Origin: Circinella minor
Taxonomy: Eukaryota > Mucoromycota > Mucoromycetes > Mucorales > Lichtheimiaceae
Assembly (NCBI GenBank): GCA_016758965.1
Contig: JAEPRB010000216.1
Location: 1 to 64,000, forward strand
Direction: 5' to 3'
Length of the DNA: 64,000 nucleotides
Shown here: positions 1-13,099 of the stretch, piece after piece
How positions within the stretch are numbered: position 1 is the first letter of the stretch
Layout of the letters: every line of letters starts with the position of its first letter
Notes under the pieces: generated by a model
Databases searched by the model: none
Seen by the model: only the letters and a program-made list of their open reading frames with translations
Told to the model about the DNA's origin: nothing
Translations under genes and position numbers: made by a program

Positions 1-3000
1 AAAAAATAAAAATAAAAGGGGTAAAGAAAAAAAGGTGAAACAAAAAGAAAAAGAAAAAAAACGCGCCGCCATGGAAATGAATTTTTATTTTATAGCTGCA
101 TTACGGTTACCATTCCTTTGGATCCCGCACACACACTCTAGAACCTCCACATACACACACACACTATACTTATAATTTTTGTTACTACTTTTTATATTGT
201 AATGACATCTATTTATTATTATTATGAAATCTTTCTTAAAAAAAATGAAATCTCTTTATTGTTCATGTCAGAAAAAGAATATCACTTATTAACTAATCTA
301 AAACTAAATAAAGTTATAAAAAAAAGCACGGACCACTTTGGTTTTACGTACCTGATGCTCAGCTATTTTTTTTTATTAATACCTTGAAATGAAGTTTGTT
401 CGGGTCATTCTAATTCAATTAAATGATCTCAAGTCAATAATATTAATACTAACAAATGGCGTCTTTTAAGGAGAAGCTAAATTGACAAACGATAATATAT
501 ATATATGAACCAGACCATTTATACCAAGAAATAATATATAATTATATGGAAATAAAGGCACAAACCATATTTTTCTTACATAAAGTTTAACAGGGATAAA
601 GTATTAGAAATGTATGTCTCTGGTCATTACGAGTATCTCCAATAGAATATTAATAATAAAGCTTTCGTGTTTTCAAGTATTACAAATTGTTAGATATAAT
701 TGTTTCATGTTGAAAGCTGCCTGAACGCTGGGTTAGTTCTTTAATCCGGAAGACCTTAAAGAGTATGACCTTTCGACAACTATTATTATTGTTATCAATG
801 CTTTTAAAAAAAGTAGTTTTAATATTCATTGATTTCCTTACTCATTTTCTTACATGGTTTTCATATGGACAGTGAAATTTACTACCACTGGTATATAGTA
901 CTTTCTCACTTGGATACTAATTGATCGATAATAACGATGAGTTCCATTTTTAATGCTGATTACGTGCCTATTGTACAGATCACCAATTGGACACAAGATT
1001 GAGTTTGACATTATAAAAAAAGGTATTCAGATAACCAATTTCATGTGAGGACTTGCAACATATTCATCTTATATTGCTACGTTTGTTTATATCCATTAAA
1101 CTAAATACTTTAATCTGTAATCAACTAATGCCTATTTTTCTACTGTACGATTGGGGTTGAAATTAAAAGGTACATCATACTTGGATCTTTCTTTTTTTTC
1201 CTCCTATATATTATATATATTTTGATTTGATCGAGACACCTTTTAAGTTGTGTAGATATACTTCATTATGATCATAAACTGTGCTTTTTAACAAGTTTAG
1301 CTAGATTAAAGTTTTTGACAACCATTATTTCTATAAAACAAACATAGTTTCGGATGAAACCGAAATAATAACACGACTTTTCTGGTCCAACTGAGTCGCT
1401 CCAATTTAGACCAGTTTTGATCTTAGTAATTATATCCTGATGAACATATGATGTTAATCACCTATATAAGGTTCCATTTTTTCACAGCCTTGTATCTGTT
1501 TCCAGTATTTAATCTTGGTAGAAGGTGGTATTGTACCTGTTTCCATGTATCGCTTTTTTTTTAGTTGGGTTGGATACTTCGGACTTTCTGGAAAAAAAGA
1601 CCCATTTCAGGGTTGTTGGCCATTGTTGATACACCAACAGTTTCTATTTCTTCAAATAATTGCTATCTCAACAACAACGTTCCTCGAATTAACTCCAGCA
1701 TCATCTCGTACAGAATGAACACGTCGTTTTAACTACTTTATACCTTCTTTTATACGGAACATGATATAATGCGGCATCAATCTTAATCGCTTCAGCAACT
1801 TGTAGAATAACAAATAATCCTGATTTATTGTAAACACTAATCCTGGAAGGCTTTTTCTTTTCGTTGACTTGTATCAATAGCCAGTTGTTCCACACGTTCA
1901 CTTCTTGCTGCAAGAGAATAGTGTCATTTTTGTGCAATTCCCGGCTAAAAATATATTTAAATGCAGTTACAAAGTTCATCAGCGCGTCACATGTACTTTT
2001 GTCTGTATAATACTCCAGTAATGATGTTGAAACCAAAGTATAAAAGATAGTGAATCCAGTTATCCGATCTATAAAAGCTACTGTGAAAAAAATGGCGTAT
2101 TAATTACCGACAACGTTTTCAGACAACTGGGATGAATGTGCGATAAATCTACAAAAGTCTTGGCACGTTCTTGGTGGTAAATATAACGTTTCCTTTTTCA
2201 CCATATTCACCAATAACGATGGATCAAAGTTGGTTTCTGGTTTCTGACAACAAAGGCATCGAATCAAAAGCAAAAAAGGTCGCACCATGGATATATACAA
2301 AAATGGACCTGTATGACTATCCAATTTCCTTATTCTTGATCTTACTTTGACCCGTTTTCTGTTCATCAATAGATTTGATCACGCGGGCTCTTACTGTTAG
2401 ATTTGGAGGAAATATCATCCGGTTCAACATAAATTCGTCATTAACCAAACAAAACCTACATCTACGATAATGTAAACTTTGCCAATTTTCCAACTGCCAA
2501 AATATCACTATCACAAAATAAAAAATTGGATACACACACGTAATGGATCAACTTCTGTTTCAACCATGATGCCTGGCTTTGCAAAGCTGTTTCGGATCAT
2601 CCAATAATGACTTGAAGAAGGTCATGTCTTGCGGTTTATTGGATCTTAGAAATATACCAATTTGCAACATGAAAGGGTTCTGTATTTAATGTTTTGGATT
2701 CATAGTCACTACGGTTACGGGCAAGATTGTCGTGGAGCGTTTATTGGATTGAAACTGCTGGTAATTATCGCTACACAAACATAATATAATCGTCACTTTA
2801 TTCTCGAACAAATGCTCTATATCTCTATATAGTTCACCATCACATTGCTTTTAATAGTACATTTGGATAGATAATCCAGCAATGGGGTTGCTCTTTCAAT
2901 GTCTGTTTTTAATGGCTTAGTGACCAACTGTTCTTCTTTATATCTTGTTGCTGTGCAATGTACACGATCCGGGGCCCTTGTCATCTGGTAAGTAAATTTT

Positions 3001-3890
3001 ACATTCCTTAGCACGAATAAAACAAGCAGTTTGGTTTGACAGGGAATGAGCTACAAAGATGTTGCTTGGAAAATTATAACTGGGGAGTCAAAAGCAATTT
3101 TCCATCCGTGAAACTGTTCATTAGGCCGATCATTTGATCGGATAACTATTGTGGTCCTCCATATTCAACAGCTAGTGCATAGATGTTAATGGTGGTTTGC
3201 ATATTAATATCAATAAAATGTTGGGTATGGGTACGAAGAAAATCGTAATGTGGAACCTGGTTTGGAAGTTGGTTTGTTGATGTTTAGGTCACACATACTG
3301 ATAACTCACTCGGTTGAAAATGTGGAGCAGAAATGGATGAAAAATTTGAGATGTTGGGGTAATTGGATAGGTATGTGGAATTTTGCCTTCAGACACTGTA
3401 GTTTTATTGTCATCATTGAAATATTCTAGACCTGGTTAGGAATGATCCAATGTCGTAACTGTTGTCTTGGTGACCTTGAATCAACATATTAGTTATATCA
3501 TCACCCAAACCCAGAGGAGACATTAAATCTTGATAGGTTGATATGAAGGTCGGATCGAATTGAAAATTCAACTGAAAATCATGATGAATCATGATAATTT
3601 TGGATGTTAATCCATGAAATAAAAAGGAAATAAAATTTGTATATAAAAAGAAGTAAACATAAGTTAACCTTGACTGGATTGAATGTTACATTGTTGGAAT
3701 TAGGGGGATAAAGGGACGATAGAACCCAGAGGAAACTTTAGTGTTTACATAAGATATTTGTATATCTGCTACATATTTTTCGAGTACTTTTTTTTTCTGT
3801 AGGTAGTACGCATGAGGATTTTTTTTATCCCAATTCATAAAATCATTATTTATTAAAAGGGTACAAAGTCTCCCCGTCCATTTCATATTT
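1..3890. repeat. Dispersed repeat A, copy 1
   Basis: This block is repeated, diverged but collinear, at 17117-20880. Shared landmarks include the opening A/G-rich tract with aaggggtaaagaaaa, the cgcc..ccatggaaatgaa segment near 70 (also near 17190), and the block with a cyclic stretch around 720-1000. The window edge falls inside the repeat: in copy 2 the same opening sequence lies directly upstream of the first exon of a family-B gene, so another B copy probably lies just left of position 1. Parts of A recur a third time at 33470-33790 and 36120-36830. The repeat contains remnants of a minus-strand multi-exon gene, described separately. Otherwise I see no intact gene. Confidence 0.85.
1100..3170 (-). 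pseudogene. Degenerate multi-exon gene of unknown function in repeat A copy 1
   Basis: Several minus-strand open segments line up with the same segments in copy 2: 2036-1701 (starts MVSTSLLEYYTDKSTC), 2535-2317 (ends after a CRFCLVNDEFMLNR-like stretch), 2369-2100 (contains RTCQDFCRFIAHSSQ) and 3014-2817. Some end at plausible GTAATT/GTAAGT donors, so this was probably a spliced gene. Relative to copy 2 there are frameshifts, for example around 3090, and stops near 1130, so copy 1 looks inactive. The short Cys-x2-Cys pieces could be zinc-binding but are too few to name a domain. I do not recognise the family; a transposon-borne gene is possible. Confidence 0.45.
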
Positions 3891-4791
3891 GTTAATTTTT
3901 ACACCTCATTAACTTCACTAAAATCAAGGAGTGGCAAAAAATAATATAACAATACTTTCATATCCTTATTTATTTCAAGTTTCATAGGACCTAACAGAAT
4001 TGACTACTGTACTCAATTGATATGTAGAGAACAAAAAAAGTATTTTTACGTATATTAATTAGATTACATATTATACAGGATAGGCTACTTTTTTTATTAT
4101 ATCCTCTTGAGTGTTTTTCATAGGAGCTTATAGAATGTTTATTTATTCTTTGTTTTTCCCGCTTCAATCATTTGTATATCAAGTTGACTTTATTTTAGCT
4201 CACCCGTAGTGCTAGTAATCTGTCTGTCGTCTTTTGTGGATTTCTTCTTTTTTTTCTCAGCCCAGAGTAGCATACTGTTCAGCTGTTAAGTCCATGTTTG
4301 TCATTTTGGTAAATATATCATATATGAAGCAAAGAAATACTGAGATTGGAAAAGACAGAAAATAAATGATGTTTGTAGTTTTGTGACTATATTTAGTGTT
4401 TTTTTCTTCTTTAAAGCAAGGTTATGAACGTGTTCAACTAAGAAAAAGAACTACTTATAAAAATATACTGATAACAGGACATACACATATAATTTATTTA
4501 TTACTTTAGTAGTATTTATTGTAGATATTTAAAAAAAATAATGATTTGAAGTATTCAATATATCCATGTTCTTTGAAAAAAAAATGTATACGTAGTATCT
4601 GCTAATTTTCACATCTACATGCTCATTTTCACAAAAAGGAAATAAAAAATGTCAATATAAAAATCAACGAGAAGCCTCTGTCTATGAATATGAGTTAGGG
4701 TAACTATGATTAGTAACTACAGTTTTATTTTCAGTTAACACCCTTATCATTATCCGTATCCATATCCACAGTACATATATAAAATATTTAC

Positions 4792-6347
4792 CTCCACGAT
4801 AATAGAATAGATAGGGTCTATGAACAAAAAGAGAGAGCCAGCTCGACCTAGATACGTATATGGATAACACAATAAGCTTATGATATTATTACACTACAAA
4901 TTTAACCACTGTCATCAATTTCTCTATACCCGATCAAGTAATTACCTCAAAAAGTATATACAAACAAAAAAATGCGAGTGAGTGAGCAACCTAAATAACA
5001 GAAAATTTACATATTAGAACTAGTAAATTATTGACACCATCATTTCTCTTTTCCACTTTCACTCCATATACTCAATTATATTTACCTCTAGCAAAATACA
5101 CAGACTATATAACAGCACCAATAAAAAAAGAAAAACGCAAAGGGAACGAGCCTACAAAGAAGAAGATTGTTGTATTAGTATTCAATGTCTTAATATGTTT
5201 TATATTCAATTCATAATAACAATATAAAAAGTTACTTACCAATAAAAAGAAAAGAAAAAGAAATGATTTTTTTTGGGGGTTTTAAAGGTTTTTTCGATTT
5301 TGTTTTTTGGGTTTTTGCAAGTTTTATACTTTTTTTAAGGCTTTTTAAGGTTTTTAAATTTTCTAAATTGTTAAAACAGGAACACGTCAGTAAAAAGGTT
5401 ATTTTTTGATAAGTAAAATTCATGTTTTAAACAAATGTTATGCAACTTACTTTTGTGGTTTTTTTGGTTTATAAAATGAAAACTATGACAAAATAAAACA
5501 ATTATAATTAGAATACACAATAAAATGGTTTTTTCTGTATGCAATATGACAGAACTTACCTTCTCCTTAGAACCACAACGATGTGGCATTAGGGGGGGGG
5601 GAGGACATCCACCTCCATATCCCCCTCCCACCAATCCACATCCATATACTCTTTATCACTAAATTTCCAATCAACGTCCATCATGTTATCACTTTCTTCA
5701 TCATCATCATCACATTATTCTTCATCTTCTCCATCTTCTTCACCTTTTTCACCTTCTTCATCTTCTTCATCTTTTTCACCTTCTTCACCTTCTTCTTCTT
5801 CACGATCATCTTCATCATAATCTTCTTTTCCACCAACACCATTAACACCATAAGCGACAGAAACACTGGAACCAGAGGAACCAGTAGTAACCGACAAGAC
5901 GGACAAAGTGGGAGAATAAGGGGGAGAACCTGGGGGAGAAGAGCCAGGAGAGAGAGCGGGGAGAGTGGAAAGACTTGAGAGAGAGGAGTTGACGGAAGAA
6001 ATGTGGAAAAGCAGGGGAGAAGAAACAGGTGAAGAGGGAATGGAAGAATCATGACAACCGGGAGCAATGGTAGCAGTAGCAACTACTAGGAAGCCAACCC
6101 GAACAGAAGAGACGCGAGGTCCACGGAGTCGGTGGCGTGGTGCCAATTGTCTTTTTGCAATGTCTTGCTTTTGAGCTTTTCGAAATATTGGACCCAAACC
6201 TGTTTGTACCCAGCCGGAGCTAGATACAAATGAAGGAATGGGGGTTCGGCGAGGAGCATCAGGAGGACGATTAAAAAGAAAGCGAGTACGTGATTTATTG
6301 GAACTGCGAGCAGAAGCAGAGGCTGTAAGCGAAGTAGAGCGTGTCAT
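4792..6347 (-). pseudogene. Family-B gene copy 1: acidic first exon plus mini-exons
   Basis: Unrecognised family. Exon 1 runs 6347-5560 from an ATG giving MTRSTSLTA. It has a basic Ser/Arg-rich N-terminus with the shared motif IAKRQLAPRHR, a Ser/Pro-rich middle (SPGSSPPGSPPYSPTLS) and a long Glu/Asp tail. It ends at a GTAAGT donor at 5559. Downstream come splice-bounded mini-exons resembling those of the 17116-14211 copy: a ~32 nt exon near 5490-5455, a Lys-rich exon near 5370-5240, a hydrophobic exon near 5154-5087 (ARSLCVFLFLLVL) and one at about 4848-4792 (RAGSLFLFIDPIYS). The acidic frame is broken by TAA at 5715-5717 and again at the C-run near 5590, so this copy is likely decayed. It may be truncated at its 3' side by repeat A. 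Confidence 0.5.
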
Positions 6348-6429
6348 ACTTGTAAGTAAAAAAATAATAATACGTAAGGGGTAAAGAAAAGTTATTTTAT
6401 TGACAGGCAAAAAACAAACAAATATTATG

Positions 6430-7173
6430 CAACTTACTTTTGTATGAAAAAAAAAAGAACTAGGCCTACTCTACGAAATAAAGTAGTTATAATTAGAAAA
6501 CACAATCAAATGTCTTTTTTTTATTATGCAATCAGGCAGAACTTACTTCCTCCTTCAGAACCACAACGATGTGGTATTGGGTGAGGGAGGATATCTGCCC
6601 CCATGTCCCCCTCCCACCAATCCGCTTCCATCCATCAGGTCATCTTCATCTTCTCCTTGCTGTTCTTTACCACTACGAGCACCACCTTCACGACTACATA
6701 CACCAGCACAATCGTCGCTGAGACCAACATCAAAGACCACCATCTTCACGACCACGAACACGGGCCACACCAAAACGAACACCAACACTGTCACCAACAG
6801 GAAGAGCAGAACCGAGAAAAGTACTAACGCCAGCAGAAGTAGCGCTACGGACGGCACCACCAACAAGACTGTCACCAACAGCTGAAGCAAGAGCAGCAGC
6901 CGGAGCAGCAGAAGCAGTAGCTGTAGGAGCACCAGTAGAAACAGACATGCCGGAACGACGGGATCGTCGGACCGGAGCGATGTCTCTTTGTGCAATTTCT
7001 TCATCTCTATGTCTTCTAATTATTTTATTCAAACCAACTCCCATCAGTCTGGGAGCAAATGTACGGGCAGAAGTCGGATTGGGAGGAAGAGGTGGAATGT
7101 GAACAGGAAGAGAATGAAAAACCAAGAGAATGCGTGATACATTGCTGGTAGACTTAGAAGTACCTACTTTCAC
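6430..7173 (-). pseudogene. Family-B gene copy 2, first exon and exon 2
   Basis: The first exon is diverged but alignable to the other copies: open from about 7173 with MGVGLNKIIRRHRDEEIAQR and DIAPVRRSRR matching the IAKRQLAPRHR region. An Ala/Ser/Val-rich middle follows instead of the Ser/Pro region. The segment near 6640-6560 (MEADWWEGDMGADILP) matches MDVDWWEGDMEVDILP of the other copies but is reached only through frameshifts and a TGA. The exon ends at a GTAAGT donor (intron starts 6546). A probable exon 2 lies near 6480-6430, after which the first exon of copy 1 starts at 6347. So two B first exons are stacked head to tail. Whether they are separate genes or one fused unit cannot be told from sequence alone. 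Confidence 0.45.
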
Positions 7174-7336
7174 ACCTCTTTATTTTCACCAAAAAAAATG
7201 AAAGATGCCCCTATGAAATTAAAGAAGACCCTCTGCATGGATATGAGATATAATAAATAGGATCAGTAACTGCACTATCATTTTCATTTAACATCCCATC
7301 CATACCCATACTATTTTAATAGAATATTTACCTCAA

Positions 7337-8107
7337 AAATGGTAGGGAAAACAAGTGTATATTCTCGAATAAATAAAAAAGAGGGAGGCAGCTCGACCTA
7401 CATAGATATAGATATGAGTTACGTTAAATATAATTAGTACTGTAACTATGAGATCTTTTTGTCCGTACGTATCTAATATTCATAATATACTTGTAAAATA
7501 TTTACCTTAAATAAAAAAGGGTATATTAATACCCATAAACAGGGTATCTTGAATAATAAAAAATAGAGGGAGTTAACTCGACCTATATATATGGATAGCA
7601 ATAGATGTATGATATTAGCATACTTTAAATTTAACTACTCCACCCGACCAAATAATTACCTCTAATAAAAAAAACACCAACTGACCAACAACAACAATAG
7701 AAAAAAGAAAAACGTAAGCAAAGGGAACGAGCCTACAAAGAAGAAGATTGTTGTATTAATACTCAATGTCTTAACATGCTTTATATCCAACTCATAATAA
7801 CAATATAAAAAGTTACTTACCAAAAAAAAAAAAAAAAAAAAAAAAGGAAAAAGAAAAGAAAGAGTTTTTTTTTGGGTTTTTTGAGTTTTACAAGTTTTTT
7901 TTTTGGGTTTTTTGAGGTTTTTATATTTTCTAAAGTGTTAAAACAAGAACGCGTCAGTAAAAACGTTATTTTTTGACAAGTAAAATTCATGTTTTAAACA
8001 AATATTATGTAACTTACCTACTTTTTTGTGTTTTTAAGGGTTATAAAATGAAATTACTACAATATACAATGTAATAATTATTTTTGTGTGCAATAATATA
8101 GAACTTA
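7337..8107 (-). pseudogene. Family-B mini-exon array without an acidic first exon
   Basis: The order of family-B mini-exons is preserved here on the minus strand: a GTAAGTTCT donor near 8107, a short exon near 8050-8020, a Lys-rich low-complexity exon near 7940-7820, the GCTCGTTCCCTTTGC exon near 7737-7668 (ARSLCLRFSFFYCCC), then two GTCGAG exons with cores at 7584-7576 (RVNSLYFLLFKIPCLW) and 7400-7391 (VELPPSFLFIREYTLVF). No acidic first exon is visible upstream; sequence above 8110 looks unrelated. It may be a 5'-truncated copy or exons that splice to the first exon at 7173. Confidence is moderate for homology and low for function. Confidence 0.5.
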
Positions 8108-8139
8108 CCTATATGTATCAATAACGATAGATTTTCTAT

Positions 8140-10600
8140 ACAGGATGAACTCTAACAACGACAGCATCTTGAATACATAGTCGTTACTGGATATTCAAGT
8201 TCATCGACCCTTCGTACCTGGACAACATGGCCTTTGGGTGATCACCATCCATGAATGATATTCTAGTAGCTAATATAAAATAGTAATCGCATGATATTTA
8301 ATTTAGTACTCATATATACACATCAAATATTCATAATATTATGAATATTAGCTATACATACCATTCTGTATTGTATGTGCTTCACTTGAAAACGTTAGAC
8401 GATGACTTACGATATTTGGCAATATGTCTTTAGGAACAAAGGGTAATTTGATAGGACTCATTTATGACGTACCCTAATTCAATTCCACCACCAATATTAA
8501 TATTAATATAGTATTGAATTCTGTCTATTCCATGTCATTCTTTTTTAAAATATGTACATTAGCATTATTATTTAAAATGATAACAATAATAATAAAAAAG
8601 TAGCTAAATATTTGAAATATTTTACCTTTATGCTTTTGATGGTCGAGTCAAGTGGAAAGCTCGTATCCATTAAACGGGTCCCTTATATTTTATTTTCAAT
8701 GGTAGAGACAGTGTGGTTTTCATTCTTCGATATTACCAAGTGTTCTTCCACTATCTTGCATGAGCTCATACACTCCATTCTTTGTTTCGACAGTCATTCA
8801 GTTGTTATTACTTTCAAAAAATGGTCAAACGAGTAACTTTTTATTTTTTTAACGTGTTGAGCTTATATATGAACCAATGACTAAAATAAATATATGAATC
8901 ATTTACAAATGAGAATTTAGTATGAATCTTTCTATTTCTTAATTCCACTTTATGTGTATACAATTCAGAAATGGATAAAAAACGAACCTTTTTTTTTCAT
9001 TCTGAAACACGTGTATGCATAAATTTAAAACAAAGGTAAAAAGAACTTTAAGCTACTGTAAAGTAAGTTTTGAATGGTGTAGTATTTATTGTTGCTCTGT
9101 TTGGATCAAGGTGAAGAGGTCACCAATGGAGTAAATATAAAAAAAAATTACAGAAAGAGAGACAAGCCTATTCCTAATCTCCCTCACCAACAATCATTTA
9201 ATCCTGTATTATTTAATTTTTCGGTGCATGAATTTTATGTGATAAGACGGAATGAGTTTCCGAAGGAGGATCTACGAAGGAGAAGATAATGATTGTTACA
9301 CTTAAATTTGTCTTACACAAACGGGGACAGTAGTGCATCAGCCATTAATAATAAGTTTTTTTCTTGTGTATCGGAAAGTGTGAAGGGAGGGGCGGTATAT
9401 AAGTACAAATGAGTTACTATGACTGACATACGTTGTCTCACACGTTAGCTTTTATTTTATGAACAACAATCTTACCACTCAAACTTTGAAAGAGGATTAT
9501 CGATCATTATGACGGACCATAGCCAAGTATTTATTCTTTCCCTGTTCTATGTACTGTATTCACTCCTCTCACAATTATCTTTTTGCTAAATCTATCTACA
9601 TATCTTACCACTCACTCCAAATTATATCAGAATTAAACTTGATATGTTCAAGTTAGATACTGAATAGGTTGACATGGAATTAATTACATATTTTATTCAT
9701 TCCAATAACAACGCTCATTTAAGCCGGTCCAGAACAGCGATTTCTCGCTAGTTAATCAGTCATTTGTATTGATTTTTCATCCATAGGTACGTAGAATAAC
9801 TCTCATAGCATCTCTTGAGGAGAATACTGTATATTAATAGGTAACTACGTAAATGAATTTGCGAACATAACACAGTACATATATATTCATATCTAAAGTA
9901 ATGAACGCAAAAAGGCAATTGCTAATTTCTTTGATCAATTCATAAATAAAAACATAACACTAAGCAAAAAAATGAAGAAGGCCCATAGGAAAGCATTATT
10001 TTATTATGATAAATAAAGACAAAATCCTAACATGTATTTACTACTTGTTTTTTACTGTATTAGTTTTTCTTTTGCTTGATCTTCTTTGTTTGCTATATAC
10101 AATGATTGTATGGCTTTTTTCGGACCTATTAGTTTCTTGAGATATTTGTAGATTCAGATATCATTACAATTTAACTGTTAGTTACCGTGGTTATTAATGG
10201 GGTGTTGGTATAATTGAATGTTATATGCTTACCGTGCTTTATTATTCCTATATGTATGGATATCTTTTTGTGTGTTTGAAACAGATTCAAAGGTCATTTC
10301 TATGATAGTTACTATTGAATTAAACAAGTGATTATTAGTTGCACAACGTATTAAGTGAATAGTAAATGTTTACACTTACCTTCATATGTATATGATACAG
10401 AACTAAACTCTATTATGAGTAGTGTTTTTACCTTTTGTTTTTCAACATAGTTTGTAATGACATTTCTATGATTTCTTCAATCCTCTGATCCTAATGTAGG
10501 TTGTATAAAGTCCTGCTCGTGAATTACAACAATATTTTATATATAATTTGTATGTTCTTTTTCTTCATTTTCTCCATGGCTAAGAAATAATTGACTTACT
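8140..10600. other. Intergenic, no supported gene
   Basis: Only short ORFs without recognisable motifs. A segment around 9415-9640 (cacacgttagctttt...actcactccaaattat) resembles 21130-21370 and, more weakly, 34110-34330, so it is part of another dispersed repeat. Confidence 0.6.
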
Positions 10601-10624
10601 GTTTTAAATTGTTATTCTTGAAAG

Positions 10625-10895
10625 ACCACTTTGGTGGTTTTCTTTTTTGTTTTTGATTTTTTTTATAACGTTTTTTTTATATGTTTTTTTTATATGTTTT
10701 TTTTTTATATTTTTTTTACAACTTTTTTTTATATATGTTTTTTTTTTTTTATATTTTTTTTATATGTTTTTTATATATGTTTTTTATAGGTGTATTTTAA
10801 TATGTTTTTTTATATGTTTTTTATAGGTGTATTTTAATATGTTTTTTTTAATGATATGTTTTATATATATATATGTTTTTATATATATAATAATG
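10625..10895. repeat. T-rich low-complexity tract with tatatgtttttt units
   Basis: Irregular tandem repeats of (ta)n-tg-T(6-12) cover about 270 bp. No coding potential on either strand. Probably slippage-derived. Confidence 0.85.
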
Positions 10896-11476
10896 GAATG
10901 GAATAACTTGATTAAGTCCCAATACCCCATGTGGTTGAGCCTTCGGTAATTGTTGATATCTTATTGTTGGTGCTACTTGATTTCTTAAGTAAGATTACAA
11001 GATTGCTCCCTTGAAATTTTGATAATCACAAAACGGAATGCCCCTGAGTATATCTTCTAGCACGAATATATGTTGACCAGGATATAATCAAACGTTTTTT
11101 TTCTGTTGTGAAAATTTCTAGTGATATTAAGTTGCTCTTTTTTTTTGTTTTGAGTACTTGGTTGTTGCATGTTCTTCATTAATATGTACCGATATAAGAT
11201 ATATATTGTTGGTTGGATGGCTTCTTTCGTGGTAAATTAACTGTTGGTTGTCAATTGCTGGTTGTTGATTGCGATTATAAAAGAAGATACGTATGAATTG
11301 TTAGGTAATGGTGGTGCTGTTATCTACTGAATGTAGCGTATGACAGTTGTTGCTCTTCGTGGATATTGATGACTTGTGGTATTGATTCCTTTCAAAGTCT
11401 GTTTATGTAACATATAGTGTTCTTGATACTATAATTTCTCAATTGAATGATAGTTGCTACTTTTGATTGTTGTTGT

Positions 11477-11489
11477 GATAATAATAATA

Positions 11490-11572
<83 letters not shown>

Positions 11573-11588
11573 GGTGCTGCTGCTGCTG
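11477..11588. repeat. Compound trinucleotide microsatellite
   Basis: A short ATA/AAT run passes into a long pure ATG/GAT run (about 11490-11557), then GGT repeats and GCT repeats. Long Asp or Met 'ORFs' across it are artefacts of the repeat. Confidence 0.95.
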
Positions 11589-11599
11589 TATGTAATATA

Positions 11600-13090
11600 T
11601 GCTGTATTTTTGATTATAGCAATTTGGATACTGTTACTATAAATATGTACGGTTCATAATATTTTTATAGCGTTCGTTGATCGCTTCTTGATCATTTTTC
11701 ATAATGATTTGTTGCTTGAAAAAAATTATGGCTTTATGGTTTGAATTGACGGTCCAAAACCAATTTCTTTAATATAGTTCGAATTTTTCGTTTTCAAAAT
11801 ATGACTCTTTTGAGTTTCCAATAGGATAAAAGGTGGTGCTTTTTTGGTGATGCAATAATTAAATGTTTGATCTTTCTCTTTTGAAGATGATGGTGCCGAT
11901 GACGATGATAAAGATATTATGCTGCTCGGAATATTATAATATACTGCTCTTTTTTGATAACAATGTTGCTGTTATTAAGAATATAATTGTATGTAATTAT
12001 TTGTACTTGTTGATTTTTGATCCATAAAGTGTAATAATATGCTTGTATTTGTTTGTTATCTTATGTCACAACCCCAATATGACAATGTGCTCGGATCTTG
12101 GATGATAATACGTAATGATCCCCAATAATTGTTGTCCTTGAATATGATGACTTGGTATTTGATGTTTAGTTTTGTTAATATAAATGATGCGTATATATCA
12201 TGGCGATTAATTTTAGTAATCTCTTTTTTAATATAGGCTTTCCCTTTTTCTTGTTAATAAGATTTTTAACTTTCATATGTTGCCCAATGGAGATATATAT
12301 TTGATGACGATTGGTGATAATGACGATGACCGCTCCGCAAGAAGATACAGTTCTTGTTTGTAATAGTTGAAACCTTCTTGCCTCTTTTAAATACATGTCG
12401 CTCGTCTGTTTGAAAAACCCCAATATATTTTCTTTTTTAGGTGACTTGAAGGTTATGTCTTGTGATAAATATTCTGTTCCTGCTACTGTCATATACGTTA
12501 AATACATTCGGTGCTTCACGTTGTATAATGGTCTGTATTTGGTTTGGATTAAAAAATTGTTGTTTGTTTTTGAATGATCGTCTTTTTTTCATATATAAAA
12601 AGGTGGTGTTGCTTTAATAATCAGTGGTGATAAATTGACTGATGGCGTTGTAATTTGTTTCGTAACTTGGGTGTTATTATTTGATAAATCATGCTGTTGA
12701 ATGTCTGTTGTATATATTATTGTTGTTGAAGTTGCATTTCTTGTTCGGTGTGTGCGAAAAAAAAATTGAGTTATATTGATAGGTGCTTGTTTTTTTTTTA
12801 TCTTGGTGCTAGTGTTCATTTCTTGTTCTTCATTACCATGGTTTTTGTTGGCAGTGAGTGCGATAAAAAATATGGTGCGTTGGCTTACATAAATCGTGGC
12901 CTCTAATCGGTTCATCCAGTATGTGTTGTTTCAGCTCGATACCCAGAAGAGAACATAATTGATACCAATATCCCTTTAGTTCAGTTTGTGTCGGTCCAAA
13001 TGAATCACGACCAGATTACTTGAGTTCTTGTTATAGTAAAAATAAAAGAGAGAATCTGGAAGTTTCGCAAATACCCCAAGGTTGATAATC
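11600..13090. other. Intergenic, no supported gene
   Basis: TGTTGTT/GAT-rich sequence with short open frames on both strands (for example 12519-12175 and 12915-12589, minus). None shows a domain, signal peptide or splice-consistent extension. Confidence 0.5.
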
Positions 13091-13099
13091 TAGCCACCC

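Noticed and set aside
4682..4870. Single-exon gene starting MLSIYVSRSSWLSLF
   Set aside because: It reads through a mini-exon and its GTAAATAT donor into the intron, in a different frame from the conserved RAGSL frame.
11447..11659. Open frame rich in Asp then Gly and Ala
   Set aside because: It is a translation of the ATG/GGT/GCT microsatellite; no codon-level evidence of selection.
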